A DNA stretch of 64,000 nucleotides from Labrenzia sp. CE80 (GCF_009650605.1 NZ_WAJT01000001.1:992001-1056000); one strand, 5' to 3'. Numbered from the stretch's first letter, positions 33,275-43,496 are shown. Notes: generated by a model from the letters alone, not told the origin. Numbers and translations: made by a program.

Positions 33275-34708
33275 CTATCGCCGTTTCAGTTGAGGCGGTT
33301 TGTAGGAGACAATATCATCTGCTTGAAGCCATGCGGGTGTCCCGCGCTTCAAATTCTTTTGAGCACGGGCTGCATAACGCTTTGCCGCACCGAAATCGCC
33401 GGCGACCATGAGACCCTTCGCGGTCGCCAGATCGGCCTCCGGACGCTCGCCCTGTCGGGCATGGGCTATTGCAAGCTGGCTGTAGCCGACGCTTGAGTTG
33501 GCGTCACGCTGCAGGCCCTTTTTCAGAACGCTTTCGGCCTCAGGCAGGACGGCCGGGTTGTTCGAACCGACCAATGCGTAGCCCAGCCAGATCAGAAATT
33601 GCCCTTCATTCGGTCGCAGGGAAACGGCCTTTCGGAAGGGTGCGATGGCAGCCTTCGGATTTCCGCTTTCCAGCAGCGCCTGACCTTTGACTTCATAATA
33701 GTACGGGTTGTTTGGTTGTTCCCGGATCAGGGCATCGATCTGTTTGATGGCATCGCGTCGCCGGCTTTTGGTGGCTGCGATTGCACGGGCATAGCGCGCC
33801 GGCATGCTCCGGTCGGAGCGGGGGTAGGCCCTGGCGACAGCATTCGGGTGCGATGTGTAGGCTAGGAGCTTGGCGCGCACCATGTCATGGCGTTGCTGAA
33901 GGGCACGCGGGGCAGGGGTATTGAAATACTTACTCTTTTGCGCAGAACTTGCCAGCTGACGGTATCTGTCACGCGCCATCGGATGGCTCATGGCATATGG
34001 ATCGGCAAAACGCGCTGAGAACATCTGCTGTTCGGCAAAGCGTTCGAATGTCTTCAGCATACCCTTGGCGCTTTGGCCAGTTGCGTTCAGATACTTCAGG
34101 GCTGCCCGGTCAGCGGCTGCCTCTTCGCCGCGCTGATAGGATAGAAATGACCGTTGCCCGACGGATCCCGCACCCAAAATCGCAGCTGCGCCGCCGGAGG
34201 CTGCGCCGGAAGATCCAGCTGCCGCTCCCGCTGCCATGGCGCCAGCACCCAAGATCATGCCGATGACCGACATGATCTGTGCGTTGGCCGCAGCCGAGCG
34301 CAATCGCACCAGGTGTCGGCCGGCAATATGACCGGTCTCATGGGCAATGACACCGGTCACCTCACCAGGGGTCTCGGCATCCATGACCACGCCGACGTTG
34401 ATGAACATGCGGCGGCTGTCGGGAACGAAGGCGTTGAAGCTCTTGTCGTTGACGAGGATGATCTCTACAGGCGAGTTGCCGATCCCGGCGACCTTGAAAA
34501 TGGGCGCGGCATAACTCTTGAGAAGGTCTTCGGTTTCGGCGTCGCGAACAAGGGACAGCTTCCCGCGTTGAGCCATCGCGGGCGTGGAAACAATCGGCAA
34601 CGCAACAGCCAGCGCACAGGCTCCGGCGACGGCACGACGCCACAAATGTCGGCCAGCCTGTTGGCCAAGCTTCTGTTTTCGCGCCGGCAAATCCCTCAAT
34701 TCCGTCAC
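33275..34708 (-). CDS. M48-family metalloprotease with TPR repeats (BepA-like)
   Basis: A 477-residue exported zinc protease. The GTG at 34708 has AAGGGG 7 bases upstream. A signal peptide (AVAGACALAVALPIVSTPAMA) precedes the catalytic domain; the zinc motif HETGHIAGRHL is near residue 120, with the downstream zinc Glu in the EEAAADRAALKYL segment. A hydrophobic Gly/Ala stretch (MILGAGAMAAGAAAGSSGAA) lies between. The C-terminal third contains tetratricopeptide repeats (IDALIREQPNNPYYYEVKGQ, FRKAVSLRPNEGQFLIWLGY). This layout matches BepA/YfgC, which controls outer-membrane protein and LptD assembly in E. coli. Confidence 0.92.
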   Translation of the reverse strand: MTELRDLPARKQKLGQQAGRHLWRRAVAGACALAVALPIVSTPAMAQRGKLSLVRDAETEDLLKSYAAPIFKVAGIGNSPVEIILVNDKSFNAFVPDSRRMFINVGVVMDAETPGEVTGVIAHETGHIAGRHLVRLRSAAANAQIMSVIGMILGAGAMAAGAAAGSSGAASGGAAAILGAGSVGQRSFLSYQRGEEAAADRAALKYLNATGQSAKGMLKTFERFAEQQMFSARFADPYAMSHPMARDRYRQLASSAQKSKYFNTPAPRALQQRHDMVRAKLLAYTSHPNAVARAYPRSDRSMPARYARAIAATKSRRRDAIKQIDALIREQPNNPYYYEVKGQALLESGNPKAAIAPFRKAVSLRPNEGQFLIWLGYALVGSNNPAVLPEAESVLKKGLQRDANSSVGYSQLAIAHARQGERPEADLATAKGLMVAGDFGAAKRYAARAQKNLKRGTPAWLQADDIVSYKPPQLKRR

Positions 34709-34839
34709 AAATGCACCCCTTCAAACGTTGCCTGACCGTATTTGAGGCAGGTGGTCATGGTCAAGCATGGCTATCGTTACAAATCGGTCACCAAGGTGCT
34801 AGAAGCAAGCCGCACGGAAACCAATTGGAGTTTATGTGA

Positions 34840-36009
34840 ATGTCAGAGAACGGACGATCTATTTCCCGCCGCAGCGATGTGGCCCCGTTTCTGGCGATGG
34901 AGGTTTTGATCGAGGCCGCCAGGCTGGAGGATCAAGGTAGACAGATCATTCACATGGAGGTGGGGCAGCCAGGGGTTCCTGCGCCGGAAGCTGCCCGCAA
35001 CGCCGCAAAACATGCCCTGGATACAAAGCTTATCGGCTACACCGAGACGGCCGGCGTCATTCCGCTGCGCGAACGCCTGTCGCGCTATTACCTCGATACC
35101 TATGGCTTGGAGGTGGACAAGGATCGGTTTGTCGTCACCACTGGTTCGTCGGCAGCCTTCAATCTCGCGTTCCTTGCAGCTTTTGACCCGGGAGACCGCA
35201 TAGTTCTGACATCACCGGGCTATCCTGCCTATCGAGGGATCATCAAAGCACTCGGACTTGTTCCCGTCGAGATTGAGGTTGGTCCCGAAACCCGCTGGAG
35301 CCTCACCCCGGACCTGATTGCCGAAGCGCAAAGGGAAGGGCCAGTGAAGGGTGTTTTGGTGGCCAGCCCTGCGAATCCGACCGGAACCATGATGACGCCG
35401 AAAGCGTTGGCCGAGCTGGTTTCCTATTGCGACGACGAAGACATCTGGTTCATCTCGGACGAGATCTATCACGGCCTGGTCTACGAAGGGCACCAGGAAA
35501 CGGCGTTGGCCACGTCTGACAAGGTCATCGTGATCAACAGCTTTTCGAAATACTTCTGTATGACGGGATGGCGGATTGGCTGGATGATCCTGCCAGAGTG
35601 CCTGCTCAAGCCGATCCATCGCATTGCCCAGAGCCTTTATATTTCACCGCCGGAATTGTCCCAGATCGCTGCAACCGCGGTTCTCGATTGCCGTGATGAG
35701 CTCGAAGAAGTGAAGGCAGGTTACGCCCGAAACAGAGCTTTGTTGTTGGAAGGCCTGCCAAAGCTTGGTTTTGACCGCTTGTTGCCCGTCGACGGTGCCT
35801 TCTACATCTACGCCGATACCCGCGACTTTTCTTCCGACTCGCTTCAGTTTACCCGTGAAATGCTCCACGGTGCCGGCGTTGCAGCCACACCCGGTGCCGA
35901 CTTCGATCTTGTGCACGGCGGCAATTTCATGCGGCTATCGTTTGCCGGTGCACATGACGACATGAAACAGGCGTTGGTGAACCTCTCCGATTGGCTGGCA
36001 AACCGCTAA
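34840..36009 (+). CDS. PLP-dependent aminotransferase (class I, AspC-like)
   Basis: A 389-residue fold-type I aminotransferase. The substrate-binding lead IIHMEVGQPGVPAPEAARNA, the phosphate/ring contacts VVTTGSSAAFNLAFLAAFDP and SPANPTGTMM, the Asp-containing VWFISDEIYHGL-type strand (IWFISDEIYHGLVYEG) and the Schiff-base Lys in INSFSKYFCMTGWRIGWM are all present. A C-terminal Arg for the substrate carboxylate lies in FMRLSFAG. The family includes aspartate and aromatic aminotransferases; substrate cannot be assigned. It is divergent from the M48 gene and ends at a shared terminator with RNase E. Confidence 0.9.
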   Translation: MSENGRSISRRSDVAPFLAMEVLIEAARLEDQGRQIIHMEVGQPGVPAPEAARNAAKHALDTKLIGYTETAGVIPLRERLSRYYLDTYGLEVDKDRFVVTTGSSAAFNLAFLAAFDPGDRIVLTSPGYPAYRGIIKALGLVPVEIEVGPETRWSLTPDLIAEAQREGPVKGVLVASPANPTGTMMTPKALAELVSYCDDEDIWFISDEIYHGLVYEGHQETALATSDKVIVINSFSKYFCMTGWRIGWMILPECLLKPIHRIAQSLYISPPELSQIAATAVLDCRDELEEVKAGYARNRALLLEGLPKLGFDRLLPVDGAFYIYADTRDFSSDSLQFTREMLHGAGVAATPGADFDLVHGGNFMRLSFAGAHDDMKQALVNLSDWLANR

Positions 36010-36034
36010 GGCCCGAAGATGGTGAGACAGACAC

Positions 36035-36065
36035 AAAAAAGGCGGCCATTTGGGCCGCCTTTTTC
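36035..36065. terminator. bidirectional terminator between the aminotransferase and rne
   Basis: Arms GGCGGCC (36041-36047) and GGCCGCC (36053-36059) have a 5-base loop, six A before and five T after. It serves convergent genes on both strands. Confidence 0.85.
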
Positions 36066-36082
36066 CGTTCATTTTTCTTTTC

Positions 36083-38770
36083 TTAGAAGAAGGACCGGCG
36101 TTGCCACCATCCGCCGCGTTTCGGCTTGGTCTCAGCTTCGCTCTCAGACGCACGTTCGCTCGTCACCACAGGTGCGACAGGTTCGTTCGACGGCGTCGGT
36201 GTCGAGATCTCAATCTTTTCAACGGCTGCCTCTTCCTGTTCCTGTTTGGCCGGTGCAGCTTCCTCTGTCACGGTGGTAGACGCTTCGACAGGCGCGGTTG
36301 GAGCTTCGTCCGGGCTTGCAGCTCGTTCCTCGGAAGGTACTTCCTGAGCCTCAGCGGCCGGTTCAGCGTCCTTGGCTACAGAAGCGTCGTCGGACGAGCT
36401 GTCTGCGGCAGCTGCGGGGGCTTCACCCTCAGCTGCGTCTGCGCCAGCCGACTCAGTCTGCTCGCCTTCTGCAGTTGGGATCGGCTCGCCGTTTTCATCA
36501 AGCTGGCCGTTTTCGTCGCCATTGCGCCGTCCGCGGCGTCCGCCTCGGCGTCCCCGCCGGCGTTTGCGGCGCGGCTCATCGCCGCCTTCGGCGCGTTGAG
36601 CGTCATCGCCCTCATCACCGGCCTCTGCGTCACCTTCAGATGCGGTCTCGTCACCAGAACTGGTGCGCGCTTCCGAGGTGTCACTTGAGCCATTGTCGGC
36701 GCCACCCCGACGGCGCTTGCGGCGACGGCGGCGCTTGCGATCCCGGTCCCCGTCCTCGGACTGTTCGCGTGCTTCGACCTCTTCCTCTTCGTCGACCTCC
36801 TGTTCCTCGATGTCGTCTTCGAGGTCAATGGTATCGGGTTGAACGGTCGGAATGACCGGTTGCGGAATACGGTCACGGTCAACCGGGTCAGCACGCTCAA
36901 GCACGTAGAGCTGGCCATTGACCATCTCGTCCGCCTGCACCTCGACATCAACGGCAAAGCGCGCCTCAAGATCGGAGAGGTTCCGGCGCTTCTGGTTGAG
37001 GATGTAGAGGGCGACTTCCGTCGTCGTGCGGATGATCAGATTGTGTGTCGCGCCCTTGAGCAGATTGTCTTCGAGAGAACGAAGAACATGCAGGGCAACC
37101 GATTCCACCGACCGGATCATACCCGTGCCGTGGCAATGCGGGCAGGGCGTTGTGGAGCTTTCCAAGACGCCTGTGCGGATGCGCTGCCGCGACATCTCGA
37201 GAAGACCGAAGTGCGAAATCCTGCCGACCTGGATGCGGGCGCGGTCGTTCTTCAGGCAATCCTTCAGCTTCCGTTCGACAGCCCGGTTGTTCTTGTTCTC
37301 CTCCATATCGATGAAGTCGATAACAACAAGGCCAGCAAGGTCGCGCAGACGCAGCTGCCGGGTGACTTCCTCGGCAGCCTCAAGGTTGGTCTGAAGCGCG
37401 GTGTCCTCGATGTTGTGTTCGCGCGTGGATTTGCCCGAGTTCACGTCGATGGAAACCAGGGCTTCCGTCTGATTGATGACGATGTAACCGCCGGACTTCA
37501 ATGTCACCTGCGGTGAGAACATCGCATCCAGCTGCGGCTCGACGCCATAGCGGATGAAGACGGGCGAGGGGTCGCGGTAGGGCTGAACATTCTTGGCATG
37601 GCTCGGCATGAGCATGCGCATAAAGTCCTTTGCCTCTCGGTAACCGTCTTCGCCAGCAACAAGGACCTCGTCTATGTCCTTGTTGTAGAGATCTCGTATC
37701 GATCGCTTGATTAGGCTGCCTTCCTCGTAGACGAGACTTGGCGCCGTCGACCTCAAGGTCAAGTCGCGGACGTTTTCCCAAAGGCGCATCAGGTATTCGA
37801 AATCGCGCTTGATCTCGGCCTTGGTACGGCTTGCACCTGCGGTACGCAGGATTACGCCCATGCCTTCAGGCACCTCCAGCTCGGATGCGATCTTCTTGAG
37901 GCGTTTACGGTCGGTTGGCTGCGTGATCTTGCGGCTGATGCCGCCGCCACGAGCCGTGTTCGGCATGAGAACCGAGTAGCGTCCTGCAAGCGACAGGTAA
38001 GTCGTCAGGGCAGCGCCCTTGTTGCCGCGTTCTTCCTTGACCACCTGGACGAGGATCACCTGACGGCGCTTGATGACTTCCTGGATCTTGTACTGGCGGC
38101 GCGCTTGGCGACGAACCGGGACTTCTTCCATGGCGTCTTCCGCGCCAACGGATTCAACCTGGTCTTCGTCACTATCGTCGTCGCTGGCGTCATTGTCGCC
38201 GTTACCGTCTTGCTCCGTGTCGCTGTTGGACTCTGAAGCATCCGTTTCGCCCTCGGAGGTTTCAGCGGCAGCCTCCTCCTCATCCTGTTGGGCGTCCTTG
38301 CCATCTTTCGACTGGCTGTCCGCAGCCGTTTCAGATGCTGTTTCTGAAGAAGGCTGTGCTTCGCCGTCACCAGCTTCAACCGGCGCGGAAATGGTCTCGT
38401 CGGATGCGTTTGCGGCTGCCTTGGACCGGCGGCGCGGCCGGCGCTTGGGCTTTTCTTCCGTCTCATCCTCGCCATTGCCAGCCTCGGACGCTTCCGCATC
38501 CAGCAAGGCCTGGCGGTCGGCGACGGGGATCTGATAGTAGTCCGGATGAATTTCGCTGAACGCAAGGAACCCGTGCCGGTTGCCGCCGTATTCCACGAAG
38601 GCCGCCTGCAGCGAAGGTTCTACTCTTGTCACTTTCGCGAGATAAATATTACCGCGTAATTGCTTTCTGTTAGCTGCTTCGAAGTCGAATTCTTCAACTC
38701 GATTGCCGCGTACGACGACGACCCGGGTTTCTTCCGGGTGGGCCGCATCGATCAGCATCTTGTTTGCCAT
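36083..38770 (-). CDS. rne: ribonuclease E
   Basis: An 895-residue RNase E/G family endoribonuclease, the core of the RNA degradosome. The start MANKMLIDAAHPEETRVVVV at 38770 (GGAG upstream) matches alphaproteobacterial RNase E. The N-terminal S1 domain is split by a large acidic, low-complexity insertion (about residues 90-210) before RRQYKIQEVIKRRQVILVQV, a feature of this class. The catalytic DNase-I-like region carries GGYIVINQTEALVSIDVNSG and VVIDFIDMEENKNNR. The Zn-link CPHCHGTG follows. The C-terminal 270 residues are disordered with basic RNA-binding patches (RKRRRRRKRRRGG and RRKRRRGRRGGRRGRRNG), and end with an aromatic motif GGWWQRRSFF. Confidence 0.96.
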   Translation of the reverse strand: MANKMLIDAAHPEETRVVVVRGNRVEEFDFEAANRKQLRGNIYLAKVTRVEPSLQAAFVEYGGNRHGFLAFSEIHPDYYQIPVADRQALLDAEASEAGNGEDETEEKPKRRPRRRSKAAANASDETISAPVEAGDGEAQPSSETASETAADSQSKDGKDAQQDEEEAAAETSEGETDASESNSDTEQDGNGDNDASDDDSDEDQVESVGAEDAMEEVPVRRQARRQYKIQEVIKRRQVILVQVVKEERGNKGAALTTYLSLAGRYSVLMPNTARGGGISRKITQPTDRKRLKKIASELEVPEGMGVILRTAGASRTKAEIKRDFEYLMRLWENVRDLTLRSTAPSLVYEEGSLIKRSIRDLYNKDIDEVLVAGEDGYREAKDFMRMLMPSHAKNVQPYRDPSPVFIRYGVEPQLDAMFSPQVTLKSGGYIVINQTEALVSIDVNSGKSTREHNIEDTALQTNLEAAEEVTRQLRLRDLAGLVVIDFIDMEENKNNRAVERKLKDCLKNDRARIQVGRISHFGLLEMSRQRIRTGVLESSTTPCPHCHGTGMIRSVESVALHVLRSLEDNLLKGATHNLIIRTTTEVALYILNQKRRNLSDLEARFAVDVEVQADEMVNGQLYVLERADPVDRDRIPQPVIPTVQPDTIDLEDDIEEQEVDEEEEVEAREQSEDGDRDRKRRRRRKRRRGGADNGSSDTSEARTSSGDETASEGDAEAGDEGDDAQRAEGGDEPRRKRRRGRRGGRRGRRNGDENGQLDENGEPIPTAEGEQTESAGADAAEGEAPAAAADSSSDDASVAKDAEPAAEAQEVPSEERAASPDEAPTAPVEASTTVTEEAAPAKQEQEEAAVEKIEISTPTPSNEPVAPVVTSERASESEAETKPKRGGWWQRRSFF

Positions 38771-39422
38771 TGATGAGTATCTCCACGGCACGCGTTCTTA
38801 AGGCGCTTAAATCGCGCGGATCGCCCGAAGCGATCACGGTTGCCGTATTATGGGTGTCAAAGTGAATGAAGCGGGAAGCGGCGTTTGGCGCGGTATCGCA
38901 AAGCATACCAGCGGCCGCCAAGGCGGGGCCTGCTTGTATGTTCTTTGCCAATTGCATCGCGCGATCCTTCGGGGGGCACGCCGGCCCGTATGTTGAGTCG
39001 TTGTTACGTTGCATGGGCTGCGAATCACGGTAATAGCCCGTGCTGATCCGCATCCATTTGTCTCGGACTGGCGTTGATCTGTGCCCGCGATCACCCGAAC
39101 TGAATGTCATGACGAGTGCGTTGGCAGAACGTTGCCGGGCCTGACCTATAGCCGATCCGCCGCTGTACCCGGGCAATTGTCGCAGGGGAATGGCCTCATT
39201 TTGGCCCCTGTCGATGCCTTCGAATACGATCACATGTGGAAAGACCAAGCTTTCCAGCATCGGGGATGGTATCGGTTTCAGACCGAAATCCGTAAGGTAC
39301 TTTTACGATCCATGATGTCCTTTTGCAAGCAATGTGAATTCTTCTAAGTGGTTTGGGATTCATATTGGTCGCGTAGGGGCATGTACGGACAAGATATGAA
39401 AAGGCTGGTGTCGCAAGGTTAA
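38771..39422. other. long upstream region of rne and amiC
   Basis: 652 bases between divergent rne and amiC. It should include a long rne leader; one small hairpin (GATCGC/GCGATC, 38819-38835) is visible near the rne end. Open frames on both strands here lack ribosome-binding sites and family signatures and I discount them. A long rne 5' UTR is a known place for RNase E autoregulation, but no E. coli-like element can be recognised. Confidence 0.45.
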
Positions 39423-40736
39423 ATGGCGGATTACAGGCTTAAAATGGGTGCATGGTGGTGGAAATTCAATTTTCTGGCGAAGCTGTTCCGGTTCGGGGCG
39501 GCGGCTTTTTTCGTGTCGCTTTCTCTCATCGCGGGTGGGATCGGTGCTGCCAATGCCCAGAGCAGTGCCGCTGAAAACAAAGATGATTTGCCTTCAATCA
39601 CCGGGGCCAGGGTTGCCGGCGACAGTGTTCGCACTCGATTCGTTCTTGATCTCGATCGTCAGTTCGATGTTGCGATCTCCGGCCTTGCGGATCCCTACCG
39701 GCTGATTCTCGATTTACCGGAAGTCCATTTTGCGTTGCCTGACGGTGCGGGCCGTGAAGCACGGGGCCTTGTTAGTGCGTGGCGATACGGCCTTTTTGCT
39801 GCCGGGAAGTCGCGTATTGTGATGGATGTCAATGAACCCGTAACCATCGAAAAGACCTTTGTGCTGCCAGCTGTGGATGATCAGCCCGCCCGCATGGTCA
39901 TTGATTTGGTGAAGACGACCCGTGACGACTTCCTCGAGTTTGCAAAAGCGTCGCGGGAAAAGCTGCGGAAGGGCAAGGTGGCGCGCAAGGGCGACCGTTT
40001 GACCGGATCAGGGACGCCCCGTGACCGACCGGTCATTGTGCTGGACCCTGGACATGGTGGCATCGACACGGGAGCCGTGGGGATCGGGGGAACGCTTGAA
40101 AAAGCTGTGGTGATGGACTTTTCGAGTATCTTGAAACGCAAACTCGAGCAAACCGGACGCTATTCGGTGCACCTGACGCGGGAGAGCGACACATTTGTGC
40201 CACTGGCCGAGAGAGTTCAGTTCGGACACGATCTTGAGGCCGACCTTTTCTTGTCCATCCATGCCGATTCGGTTACCCGGGGCAGTAAGGTCGTACGTGG
40301 TGCTACTGTTTATACCCTGTCGGAGAAGGCATCCGATGATCTCGCTGGAGAACTCGCGGAAACAGCGAACAACTCAGATATAATTGCCGGCGTGGAGCTG
40401 CGCGATGAACCGGCGGAAGTCACCGACATCCTGCTTGACCTCGCGAGGCGTGAAACTCGGAATTTCTCGGTTTTCTTTGCGAGGACCCTTGTGTCCGAGC
40501 TGAAAAGCGCGGTCAGGTTGATCAATAACCCACATCGCTCTGCGGGTTTTCGGGTGTTGAAGGCACATGATGTGCCGTCGGTTCTGGTGGAACTCGGATA
40601 TCTCTCCAACGAGCATGACGAGAAGCTGCTTGTCTCCGACGAGTGGCGCGAGCGCATGGCTACGGCAATGGTCGAATCTATTGATGGCTTCTTCAGGCCG
40701 AGGCTCGCTCAAGGCAAAAGCAGCGCCAGCCAATAG
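39423..40736 (+). CDS. amiC: N-acetylmuramoyl-L-alanine amidase (AMIN + Amidase_3)
   Basis: A 437-residue exported amidase that cuts the bond between MurNAc and the stem peptide during daughter-cell separation. The signal peptide runs to about GAANA. An AMIN domain (about 50-150, RVAGDSVRTRFVLDLDRQFD, DPYRLILDLPEV) directs the enzyme to the septum. The zinc-dependent Amidase_3 domain (about 200-425) shows VLDPGHGGIDTGAVG, the Glu in GTLEKAVVMDF, LFLSIHADSV and the catalytic Glu in VPSVLVELGYLSN. AAGG lies 4 bases before the ATG. It precedes PBP1A on the same strand, the common alphaproteobacterial order. Confidence 0.95.
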   Translation: MADYRLKMGAWWWKFNFLAKLFRFGAAAFFVSLSLIAGGIGAANAQSSAAENKDDLPSITGARVAGDSVRTRFVLDLDRQFDVAISGLADPYRLILDLPEVHFALPDGAGREARGLVSAWRYGLFAAGKSRIVMDVNEPVTIEKTFVLPAVDDQPARMVIDLVKTTRDDFLEFAKASREKLRKGKVARKGDRLTGSGTPRDRPVIVLDPGHGGIDTGAVGIGGTLEKAVVMDFSSILKRKLEQTGRYSVHLTRESDTFVPLAERVQFGHDLEADLFLSIHADSVTRGSKVVRGATVYTLSEKASDDLAGELAETANNSDIIAGVELRDEPAEVTDILLDLARRETRNFSVFFARTLVSELKSAVRLINNPHRSAGFRVLKAHDVPSVLVELGYLSNEHDEKLLVSDEWRERMATAMVESIDGFFRPRLAQGKSSASQ

Positions 40737-40900
40737 CTGCCGCGTGACTGTGATCGAACCTGCCTCAGCATCGCCATATTGGTACAGGAGGTAGGGCACA
40801 TGTATATTAAAGAAATCCGTTGTTGTGCCGGTGCCTTCGTGAAAGGTGTTGTGATAGAACGCGCGCAACCACAATGGCCGGTGAAAGACGAGCCCGCAGT

Positions 40901-43354
40901 ATGAAATTCCTTGTGAAGTTTTTTGGCTATCTGTTCGGCATTGGAGCCGCCGTCGGGCTGGTGATCGCAGCTGGCGTGTGGATCTATCTGGAACGGCTGA
41001 ATGAGGGCCTGCCGGATTACACCGCGCTCAAGAACTACGAGCCGCCGGTGATGACCCGTGTTCATGCGGCTGACGGTAGTCTTATGGCCGAATACGCCAG
41101 CGAGAGGCGTATGTTCTTGCCAATTCAGGCCATGCCGGACCTGTTGAAGCAGGCGTATCTGTCCGCGGAAGACAAGAATTTCTACAAACACATTGGTGTC
41201 GACCCCGAGGGTATCGCGCGTGCTGTTGTTCGCTATGTGCAGTACTTTGGCACTGGCCGGCGTCCGGAAGGGGCGTCGACCATCACCCAGCAGGTCGCGA
41301 AGAACTTCCTTCTGACCAACGAAGTGTCCTTTGAGCGCAAGATCAAGGAAGCGATCCTCGCGCTGCGGATCGAGCAAGCCTATACCAAGGATGAGATCCT
41401 CGAACTCTACCTCAACGAGATTTACCTCGGGATCCGCTCTTTTGGCGTGGCCGCGGCCTCGCTGCTCTATTTCGACAAGTCTGTTCATGAGCTGAGCCTT
41501 GAGGAGATGGCTTATCTTGCCGCTCTTCCCAAGGCCCCCAACAACTATCACCCGTTCCGTCAGCGTGAGCGTGCCATCGCGCGCCGCAATTGGGTCATCG
41601 ACCGAATGGTGGAAAATGGCTACGTCGAATTTGACATTGGCGAGGAGGCCAAGGCCAAACCTTTGACGGTCACACCGCGCGAGACCGGGACGCAGCTTTT
41701 TGCAGCTGAGTATTTTACAGAAGAAGTTCGTCGGGAGGTTGCTTCGATCTACGGCGTGGACCGGCTCTACGAAGGTGGGCTTTCCGTTCGGTCCACCCTC
41801 GATCCCAAACTGCAGGTTTTGGCGCGAAAGGCACTTCAAGACGGGTTGATGAGTTTCGACAGAAAACGTGGTAGCTGGGGAGGACCGGTCGACAAGATTG
41901 CGATCAACGGCGACTGGGGCGTTGAACTCGGTCAAATTGAAGCGCTCGCAGATATTCCAGAATGGCAGCTCGCAGTTGTCCTTGGCGGCGCGGGTGCGGC
42001 GGCGGATGTCGGCCTGCAGCCTTCCAAGCTGGTCAATGGCAAGCTGTCCGACGATCGCGTCACCGGCAAGCTCTTCCTCGACACCATGAAATGGGCCCGG
42101 GTTTCCGGCCGGGAACCGCGCGCCGTTGAAGACGTGCTCGCTCCCGGGGATGTGGTCTATGTTCAGGAAAGTCCCGTCGCTCCCGGCAGCTATGAGCTGC
42201 GGCAGGTGCCTAAGGTTTCCGGCGCTCTGGTTGCCATGGATCCCTATACAGGTCGCGTTCTTGCTATGGTCGGCGGCTTCAGCTTTGCGCAAAGCGAGTT
42301 CAATCGCGCCACGCAAGCCTATCGGCAACCCGGGTCGTCATTCAAGCCATTCCTCTACGCAGCAGCCCTCGACAATGGCTACACGCCGTCGTCCGTGGTC
42401 ATGGATGCGCCGCTGGAAATCAGCCAAGGGCCGGGACTTGGGACGTGGAGGCCGCAGAATTACGGCGGCAAGTTCTACGGCCCGTCGACCCTACGCACTG
42501 GGATCGAGCTCTCGCGGAACGTCATGACCGTGCGCTTGGCGCAGGACATGGGGATGCCGCTCGTTGCCGAATATGCCAAGCGCTTCGGCATCTATGACAA
42601 TATGCTGCCGGTTCTCTCGATGTCACTCGGGGCAGGGGAAACCACGGTCATGCGGATGACTGCTGCCTATGCGACGATTGCCAATGGTGGCCGGAAAATT
42701 CGTCCGACCTTGATCGACAGGATCCAGGATCGTTACGGACGCACGATCTTCAAGCACGACAGCCGGATTTGCGACGGCTGTACGCAAGATGACTGGGACG
42801 GTCAGGTTGAGCCGACGTTGATCGATGACCGTGAGCAGATCCTCGATCCGATGACGGCCTATCAGATCACATCGATGATGGAAGGCGTTGTTCAGCGCGG
42901 AACGGCAACGAGCGTCCGTGCAGTCGGCCGCCCGGTTGCCGGCAAGACCGGCACCACCAACGATGAAAAAGACGCATGGTTCATGGGCTACACGCCTGAT
43001 CTGGCCGTTGGCGTCTTCGTTGGCTATGATACTCCCAAGCCGATGGGCCGTGGCGCGACCGGTGGCCAGGTTGCCGCTCCGATCTTTACGGAGTTCGTCA
43101 AGGCGGCTCTCGATGCAAAGCCGCCAGTCGAGTTCCGGGTTCCAAAGGGGCTGCAACTCATTCCGATCAACCGGCGTACAGGGCTTCGCGCCGCTGCCGG
43201 CACTCCAGGAACAATCCTGGAAGCATTCAAGCCCGGCATGGCACCGCCCGACAGCTATTCGGTCATCGGCTTTCAAGATGATATGGGTGTGCCGCGGACG
43301 GTTTCTCCCGAGGCCGGTCAGGCTGTGCTGAGCGGCACGGGCGGTCTCTACTAG
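40901..43354 (+). CDS. mrcA: penicillin-binding protein 1A
   Basis: An 817-residue class A PBP, anchored in the inner membrane and acting in the periplasm. One N-terminal membrane helix (YLFGIGAAVGLVIAAGVWIY) is followed by a GT51 glycosyltransferase domain with EDKNFYKHIGVDPEGIAR and GASTITQQVAKNFLL, then an OB-like insert and the transpeptidase domain. SxxK is SSFK (Ser near 479), SxN is SRN, and KTG is KTGTT. The ATG at 40901 matches the family; in-frame ATGs at 40820 and 40874 would add unsupported residues. Together with amiC just upstream it forms a cell-wall pair. Confidence 0.95.
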   Translation: MKFLVKFFGYLFGIGAAVGLVIAAGVWIYLERLNEGLPDYTALKNYEPPVMTRVHAADGSLMAEYASERRMFLPIQAMPDLLKQAYLSAEDKNFYKHIGVDPEGIARAVVRYVQYFGTGRRPEGASTITQQVAKNFLLTNEVSFERKIKEAILALRIEQAYTKDEILELYLNEIYLGIRSFGVAAASLLYFDKSVHELSLEEMAYLAALPKAPNNYHPFRQRERAIARRNWVIDRMVENGYVEFDIGEEAKAKPLTVTPRETGTQLFAAEYFTEEVRREVASIYGVDRLYEGGLSVRSTLDPKLQVLARKALQDGLMSFDRKRGSWGGPVDKIAINGDWGVELGQIEALADIPEWQLAVVLGGAGAAADVGLQPSKLVNGKLSDDRVTGKLFLDTMKWARVSGREPRAVEDVLAPGDVVYVQESPVAPGSYELRQVPKVSGALVAMDPYTGRVLAMVGGFSFAQSEFNRATQAYRQPGSSFKPFLYAAALDNGYTPSSVVMDAPLEISQGPGLGTWRPQNYGGKFYGPSTLRTGIELSRNVMTVRLAQDMGMPLVAEYAKRFGIYDNMLPVLSMSLGAGETTVMRMTAAYATIANGGRKIRPTLIDRIQDRYGRTIFKHDSRICDGCTQDDWDGQVEPTLIDDREQILDPMTAYQITSMMEGVVQRGTATSVRAVGRPVAGKTGTTNDEKDAWFMGYTPDLAVGVFVGYDTPKPMGRGATGGQVAAPIFTEFVKAALDAKPPVEFRVPKGLQLIPINRRTGLRAAAGTPGTILEAFKPGMAPPDSYSVIGFQDDMGVPRTVSPEAGQAVLSGTGGLY

Positions 43355-43426
43355 CCTTCCAGACACTCCAATTCTGACCTGTTTACAGCTGAAGCCGTGA
43401 TCGCTAATGTCCGGCACCACATTGCT

Positions 43427-43473
43427 GCCCGGTTCTGTCGCCCGATCTGATCGGCATGGAGCCGGGCTTCTTT
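43427..43473 (+). terminator. possible terminator between PBP1A and prfB
   Basis: GCCCGG (43427-43432) can pair with CCGGGC (43462-43467) around an inner hairpin CGATC-T-GATCG; TTCTTTC follows. The arms are far apart and the T-run is interrupted. Confidence 0.35.
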
Positions 43474-43496
43474 CACTTAATCAAGCGAGGTATCCG

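Noticed and set aside
38694..39347. several open frames between rne and amiC on both strands
   Set aside because: There are no ribosome-binding sites, no family signatures, and overlap with the expected rne leader and promoters.
40709..42328. 539-codon minus-strand open frame opposite amiC and PBP1A
   Set aside because: It shadows two well-supported cell-wall genes; no domain signature is present in its own translation.
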